Assembly (NCBI GenBank): GCA_008477525.1
Contig: SPDT01000015.1
Location: 124,001 to 188,000 of the forward strand
DNA: 64,000 nt
Source of the DNA: Hypomyces perniciosus
Lineage: Eukaryota > Ascomycota > Sordariomycetes > Hypocreales > Hypocreaceae
Reading direction: 5' to 3'
Shown here in pieces: positions 57,880-64,000 of this stretch. Both the position numbers and the translations under genes were made by a program. How positions within the stretch are numbered: position 1 is the stretch's first letter; each line of letters begins with the position of its first letter. The notes under the pieces were generated by a model. That model was given only the letters and a program-made list of their open reading frames with translations, made no database searches and was not told the DNA's origin.

Positions 57880-60800
57880 TAGCTGTTAAGTGGCCCATTA
57901 TTAAATTCGATTAGGCTATATTTAGATATATAGTTATCGAGGGCTACTATGTCTTTAAGTATATATATCGGTTCCCAGGTTGGCTTTATATATCCTTTCT
58001 ACTGTATTAATGCTTTGCGGAAAGAGCTGCGACCTTGCCGCTTAGTCCTTGTGTAAAGGACCTCTTCAACTTCCTATTTATCCTCGCTATCTATTTATAT
58101 TGGTAGTGGTTAAAGGTCATCTAAAATCTAGCCTAGAAAGGGGTTATTAGTTACTCTTTTTAGCAAGTTAACGTCAAATTGCAGGTATATACCAGCTAAT
58201 ATACCCAGTTCTATTATAGAAAGGCTAATAACCTTTATTACTATATATTTATAATATAGGGTATTAAGCTTTTTAAAAGGCCAGGGAGTATTATAGTTGC
58301 TAAGGTATAGCCAGACTTTATCTCCTACTTTATATCTTTTAAAAGGGCTTTACTGCTAGTTTACAGAGTCTTTATAGTATTATGATATAGCGGTAAATAC
58401 TGTTTAGGTAAAGGCAGTTCCTCCTTTTAATCTTTTAATTATTTCTTTTACGGCCTTTTCCTTTAAATCCTTTAATCTAATAGCTTTATTTTCTTTTATA
58501 TATAGCTAGAGGGGTTCTATATAGTAGCTATATTTAAGTAAAAAGGGGCTTATTTAGATAGCTGTATATTCGCGGTTATTTAAAGCTAGTTATACTGCTA
58601 GGAGGAGGTCTCTTTAATTGCTTTAAAAGTAGTTTATATATACTTTAAAGTATATTTAAATCTTTTAATTGCTCCTTTTTAGTCTACTATTAATCTATAG
58701 GTAATATACTATACTTAGGTATTACTGGGTTCCTGCTAGTTTATAAAAAGCTCTCTAAAAGCAGTTAATTTAATTAAATCCTTAGTTGTTAACTATAGAC
58801 TAGGGTATCTTATAGAACCGATAATAGTATTAAAGGAACCTCTTTATATATACTTTTGCCTCTATACTCTCTATTACCTTAAAGGTAATATTCTTAGTAA
58901 GCCAGTTAATAATAACCTAAAAGTATTATACCTATATTAATTTTATAAGTAATAGGTTAATTATAAAGTCTATAGCTAGGTTACTGTAAATATATTAAAG
59001 AATAAGTAGTAGTTTAAAGAGTCTTTACTTATAGCTTCTCTATACTTTTCCTTTTTTATATATACCTTAACCCTAGAGGAATTATTAAACTATACTGCTA
59101 ATTCCTAGCTAAAAAAACCTGCAGGAAATAATAGCTAAAGTTCTATTATAACCTAAGTGGCCTAAAACTGCAGTATTATATTTTGTTTATATAATATAAG
59201 TATATAGCATTTCGCCTTCTTTTTCAGTTATAGCTGGTACCTAGATACAGTCTTGGAATATTAATCTTTATTCTTTATCGATTATATATTTTAATATTTA
59301 TACTTTAAGTTAAAGGTCTGCAGGGAGGGAGCGCTCTTTTTTCCTAACTGCAGTATATACCTATTAATATACTAGGTCCTTTTAAATCGTTAAGTTTTAT
59401 AGGTCCTATAATTCCTTATTTCTGTTAAATATACGCATTAAAGGGAGATTAGTATTACTGTCTTTAAATCTTTATATTGCTAATATAGCTGGAATAAGTT
59501 ATATATAGTAGCTTAGTTTATATTTATTGCTTTTATTAAATAAAAGGTTTTGTTCTTTACAGTTTAATATATTAAAAGTAGCTGCCTTACTGCCTGGCCT
59601 ATATTAGATTATAAAATTAAACTAGGAAAGGAACTCTGCTTAGCGCATTTATTATTTAAAGAGTTTCCTGTATATTATAAAAAACTATAAGTTTTTATAG
59701 TCTAAAATAATTATAAAAGGGTCGCCGCTATATAGCTCTGCTCTTTACTCTTTTAAATAGCGAATTACTGCTAATATTTCTTTATTATAAATAAAATAGT
59801 TATATTTAGCAGGGCTTAGCTTTTATAAGTAATAAGCCATAATATAATATTCTCCTTTTTTATTCTTTTATAAAAGGACTCCTCTTAAAGTATATCCTAA
59901 ACAGTCTGCTTTAATAAAGGTGCATTTTATAGGATTTTAAGCTTATAGTATAAAGGCTTTAATAAAGAGGCGTTTAAGCTTTTAAAAGGCTGCTTTTTCT
60001 ATACTTTTCTACTAAAAGGGGGTCCTTTTTTTAGTTAACTTTATAAGTAGGTAGGCTATCTGAGAGAACTTAAGGATAAATATTTAATAGTAATTGGCAA
60101 AGCTAAAGAAGTTTTAGACTTTTATTACTATTATAAGTGCCTACTATTTACTAATAGTTTATTGCTTTTTAAAGTTATAGGCAATTCCTTTGCCAGTATA
60201 TATAATAAACCTAAAGTATTTAATCTTTTTCTATATAAATATATACTTTTTAGAATCTAGGTATAGCTTAGTATTAGTAAAGGCGCATAAAACTTATTAG
60301 ACTTTCTTTATATAGTCCTTTTATAACCTATCGGTATAGATTAAGATATTATTAAGGTATATAAACGCGAAGTCGTTTAAAAAGGGGTATAATACCTAGT
60401 TAATATACTATTAGAATACTGCTAGTGCACTAGTAAATCTAAATAGAATTACCTGCTATTTATATAGGCTATAGTATATATAAAATATAGTTTTATATTT
60501 TTTTCTTTTCGCGACTTTAATTTTATAAAATATAGTTACTATATTTAACTTTATAAACCACTTTACTTTTATTAAGCTATTAAAGGTTTTAGAAAAAAAG
60601 GGGAGGGGGTAGTAATTTTACTGTATTATTGCGTTTAAGGCGCAGTAGTTTATATAGAAGCGAATTCCTCCTTTAAGTTTCTAAATAAAGAGGATAAAGG
60701 CTGCAGCGGCTAAGCTACTAGTTTAAATAAATCCTTTATTAAGTAAATTAAAGAGGGTCTTTTATAATATTAATAGTTCCTCGTATAATATACTATAAAG

Positions 60801-60950
60801 GGGGCTTTAAAGGAGTTCTAGTTCTTTACTATATTTATTGGCTTTTAAAAGAATCTGTAAATTAACTTTAAAGCAGTATAGTAAAAGTTTAATAGCTTTT
60901 TTTATAGAGAATAGTAAATAAAACTCTTTATATAGTTTAAGGGGGATATA
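57880..60950 (-). pseudogene. Gypsy-1 pol: RT, RNase H, integrase and chromodomain
   Basis: Reverse strand. RT: 'AAAAFILFI' then 'KLKGGIRFYINYCALNAI' (60640-60720), active box YLNN at 60348-60359. The integrase lies at about 58150-59600. The C-terminus at 57920-58090 reads 'EVEEVLYTRTKRQGRSSFRK', then 'KGYIKPTWEPIYILKDIVALDNYI', matching the chromodomain pattern (GY--PTWEP followed by L---ALD-Y). Chromodomain integrases are known to steer chromoviruses to methylated-histone chromatin. Stops are common but the chromodomain itself is almost unbroken, so this is the best-preserved part of the element. Confidence 0.82.
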
Positions 60951-62805
60951 TTCCTAGGGATTTATAGGTTTTTTAGGCTAAAGTGCTTTTTTAATATTAA
61001 ATAAGCTAATAGCTTAAAGGAAGTATACTTTTTTTTTTACTGTTCCTTTTAATATAGCAGTATTTTGCTTATAATATTAAAGCTAGTATAAGCTAGGCTC
61101 TTTATATAGCTTTAATATTCCTAGGCTCCTCTTTATCTGTAAATTATAACTATAGGCCAGCTTTTCTATAGTTAATTTCCTTTTTAACTGCATTATATAT
61201 TACCTAATTAACTTTAGCCTAAGGCTTACTAAAGATTAAGTTATAATCTAGTTTATCTATTATATAGGTATATTAACATTTAATATAGCTATATAGATTT
61301 AGGTAAATAATAGCGATATAGCTGGTTTCTACCTTTTTATAAATCTTAGTAAATATTTTAATTTTCCTTTTAGTAATCTTAATTTATAGGAGGTATAACT
61401 TTTAAGTAAAAGAGGAGTTTATAATAGTATAAAGGTTATAGCTAATATTAAATAATACTATAATAAATATATTCTCTATTTTAGCTTATAATATTACTAA
61501 TTTGCTAATTATTTACTCTTTAAATTTCTTTTATCCCTTTAATTTTTCCTTTATAGGCTTTAATGCTTAACTTTACATTAAAGCTAATCTTTTAACTTAT
61601 CGCTAAAGTTATTATTTTCCTTACTGTTAATATCTTAGTTATTATTATTAAACTTACAATTAGCGATTTAGACTTAATACGCCTAGGCTTTATAGCCTTT
61701 CTTGCAAAACTAGGCAATATATCCCTCCTTCCTATAACAGTAATATATAGCCTTTTAGGCAGTATCTGCTTTACTTACTAAAGAGCTGCATTAGCGCTAG
61801 TTCTTTATATAGTTTATACCCTTTATCTAGGTATTGCCATTTTTATTAACTGCTTATATATAGTCCTTTAAAGTGCAATATAATTAAAGTTTATTATATT
61901 TCTTTTACTAGAAGTAGCCTATTAAAGCGGCTCTTGCATTCTATTAGTCTAGATTTAATTGTTTAACGCGGCTAGCGATATCTTAAACTTTAATAAGCTA
62001 TTCGCTATAGGTAAACGGCAGGTTTACTGTTATTAAGCGGAATTATAGTTTTAAAGATAATGCTCCCTTAAGGAAAATAATCTTGGCTTAGTTAGCCTAG
62101 TTGTCGCTGCCTGCTTTAAAGAGCTTTTATTTAAAGCAGGGAAGGAAAAATAAAAGTAAAGTTTTATCTCTTTACTTAAAAGTGCGTAACTCTTATATAG
62201 TTTAGTTCTAGAGTCTTTAACTTTTATAGGTATAGTTTAGGTATTATATAAATTCTGCTAGGTTATAGTTCCTGTTGGTTCCTTTTAATATATAAAAAGT
62301 AGCAATTATTTGTTTAGGTATAGCGTTTAAGTAAAAGTTAATAAAGTATTACTATTCTTTATTACTGTTCTTTATTACTATTATAGAACTCTTTATCGAG
62401 TTTAAGCTTTTCGCGTATATTTTGCGCCTATATAGTATACTTTTTTCGCTTTCCTAAGAATTTAAATAGGTTAAAGAGTAGCTTCTTTTTAACTTTAAAA
62501 GCTTATATAAACTTTATTATAAAGGTTAATGCAGGCTTTATAGTTGCGGCCTGTGCGGGTTTTTGCTTAGGTTGCGGAAGGAATAATATCTTATCTTCCT
62601 AGCTATCTAGCCCTTAAGTCGCTGGTGCTATAGAGTTTAGCTTTCTTATTAATGCAGCTATTTATTTTTATAAAGGTAGAATAGCTTGCTTGATCCGCGA
62701 CTATATGTCGTCGCCCTTAGAGGCTTGGTCTTTGAAATTTGCTATTTTCCTTTTGCAGTAAGAGTTCTGTTACTTACTAGCTAAGTAATAGCTGAGCTAT
62801 AGATA
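60950..62805 (-). pseudogene. Gypsy-1 gag and protease region
   Basis: Remaining 5' part of Gypsy-1. Its upper part (61545-62805) is duplicated at 1-1259. Broken by stops; zinc knuckle and protease residues were not resolved. The sequence next to the 5' LTR (reverse strand TATCTATAGCTCAGC) would be the primer site, but I cannot assign its tRNA. Confidence 0.55.
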
Positions 62806-63031
62806 TATAATAGGTATAGCTTAACTGGAAAGTATACAGTTAGGGCACCTCTGTATTGTCTATCTATAGCTGAAGGAAGGAAGCTCTATACTAGCTATAT
62901 ATATGTTATATAGTTGTGTGTATAGGGTTATGGCTAAGGTAGTTTCCTAATTAAGTAAGTGGTCTAGTATTGGTTATATTTCTGGATTTAGCGTAGTCGT
63001 GATTCCGGGAGATATAGCCTAGCCTGTAATA
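62806..63031 (-). repeat. Gypsy-1 5' LTR
   Basis: 226 bp, plus strand TATAATAGGTATAGC to AGCCTGTAATA. Followed by TAGGG (63032-63036). Confidence 0.88.
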
Positions 63032-63036
63032 TAGGG

Positions 63037-63408
63037 TTAAGTTATAATTATTATTATAAACTTTTAAGATAATATAAATATAAGGCTAGTTGCAGAAATA
63101 ATTAATAAGCCTTACTTTTTAATTAAAGTCCCCTTTTACGCCTTTTATTTTTACTTTAATATTTTTAAGTTAAATATAGGCTAGGTAATTAAATATAGGC
63201 TAGGGAGCTAGGCTAAGGTATATTCTTTACTATAGGGATATAGGCTTTTAGGCTTAGGGTTTTACTATAGTTAAGGATTAGTGAATTTCCTGTAAAATAT
63301 AGGGCTTTTTATAGTATTGCAACTAGGCTATCAGTAACTTTATTAATTTTTCTTAGGCAGGGTAAAGGGCTAAAGGTAATAGCGCAGTCGTTATAGGAAG
63401 GCATAAAC
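63037..63408 (-). other. Gypsy-2 5' leader and start of gag
   Basis: 372 bp between the Gypsy-1 insertion and the Gypsy-2 5' LTR. The primer-site position (reverse strand GTTTATGCCTTCC from 63408) is similar to the equivalent place in Gypsy-3 (GTTTATATTATCC at 50078), supporting kinship of the two families. Confidence 0.6.
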
Positions 63409-63570
63409 TATTATTGTATATAAAATAGCAAGTTAAGGTAATATCTTTATTATACTGTAAATAAGGCAAGAAGCTATAAGAATATAGTTTAAAGGTATAA
63501 GACTAAGTTATCATATAAGGATATATATAATACTAATAGGTTATTAGAGGGTAGGTTTAATGCTGTAATA
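63409..63570 (-). repeat. Gypsy-2 5' LTR
   Basis: 162 bp matching 51528-51689, plus strand TATTATTGTATATAA to GCTGTAATA. Followed by ACTTT (63571-63575). Confidence 0.87.
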
Positions 63571-63575
63571 ACTTT

Positions 63576-64000
63576 AAGGCTAATAATAAAATAGCTTAGT
63601 AAAGTATAATAATTAAACTTTAATAGTACATTAATATTTCCTGTAATATTTAAATAACCTATAAATTTAGGCTTTAAATAATATACTCTTTTTAAGTATT
63701 AATAAAGATAATAATAGTAGTGCTGCCCTATTAACTTTTAATTTACTTTAATTTAACTAAACCTATTTATTAGGAACTTAAACTTAATTTATAAACTAGG
63801 GAAAAAATTAACTTCTATTAAAAGTTGCAAATAAAGGTTAACTATAAATAAAACTATTATCCTAAAATAGATCTACTATTATCTTTTTAATTAAAAACCC
63901 TTTAAATTTAAATTATTAGATAGTAAATCCCTTTTAATATAAACTATACTGTTTTTTGTATATAATGTCTATATTAATATAAAAGCTTTAATAAATAATA
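63576..64000 (+). pseudogene. Gypsy-3 continuation (after the gag zinc knuckle)
   Basis: Directly continues the sequence cut at 51527. By order it should be the gag-pol junction of Gypsy-3, running off the window. No motif is readable. Confidence 0.5.

Larger units (their letters stand above)
57598..63031 (-). mobile_element. Gypsy-1, full-length chromodomain element nested in Gypsy-2
   Basis: 5,434 bp with two 226-bp LTRs (62806-63031 as 5', 57598-57823 as 3'), polypurine tract, and gag-pol ending in a clear chromodomain. Flanked by the exact TAGGG duplication. The left edge of the window (1-1484) holds the 5' quarter of a second copy. Confidence 0.9.
51528..63570 (-). mobile_element. Gypsy-2, full-length, carrying nested Gypsy-1
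   Basis: Minus-strand Gypsy with 162-bp LTRs (63409-63570 as 5', 51528-51689 as 3'), a long polypurine tract, pol and gag, and an ACTTT duplication. Removing Gypsy-1 and its duplication leaves about 6.6 kb. Gypsy-1 inserted about 370 bp downstream of the 5' LTR. Confidence 0.88.

Noticed and set aside
1..64000. Mitochondrial or organellar origin because of the AT content
   Set aside because: No mitochondrial genes, rRNA or tRNA; nuclear retrotransposon structures with target duplications and RIP-type transitions throughout.

Overview
This window is a block of nested, mutation-ridden retrotransposons from a filamentous ascomycete (Pezizomycotina-type) genome. I see no host gene, rRNA, canonical tRNA or CRISPR array. 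It is very AT- and TpA-rich. Copies of one family differ almost only by C/T and G/A transitions, and coding regions are full of TAG/TAA stops. That is the pattern of repeat-induced point mutation (RIP). The species cannot be named from this sequence.

Layout. 1-1484: 5' part of a minus-strand Gypsy copy (Gypsy-1 family) ending in its LTR, inserted in the 5' LTR of a Copia element (Copia-1, 1485-4425 and 11530-11778). A complete Copia-2 (4426-11529) sits inside Copia-1 with a 5-bp target duplication. Copia-3 (11779-24784) carries a nearly full-length Tad/I-like LINE (15200-20909, 15-bp duplication, AATC-repeat tail) and a solo Gypsy LTR (23467-24052). 24785-27569: eroded minus-strand Gypsy relic with a second solo LTR. 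27570-28952: 3' end of a minus-strand Copia (Copia-5). 28953-32990: unassigned eroded DNA with a third solo LTR. 32990-33737: Gypsy gag relic. 33738-46331: chromodomain Gypsy-4 (plus strand), split by Copia-4 (35739-42902, minus strand, AAAGC duplication), the best-preserved Copia copy. 46332-49905: Copia-6 fragment. 49906 to the end: Gypsy-3 (plus) containing Gypsy-2 (51528-63570, minus, ACTTT), which contains Gypsy-1 (57598-63031, minus, TAGGG).

All elements are dead. The reverse-transcriptase YxDD box reads YINN, YFNN, YLNN or YADN at each of the six copies where I located it. The chromodomain Gypsy elements suggest integration biased to heterochromatin, which fits the nesting.

The most unusual feature is an antisense reading frame between pol and the 3' LTR of the Copia family. 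It is kept in frame in four copies, has a canonical AT-hook, a Pro-Ala repeat and a conserved C-terminus, and is preceded by a plausible fungal intron. It looks like an accessory gene carried by this Copia family.
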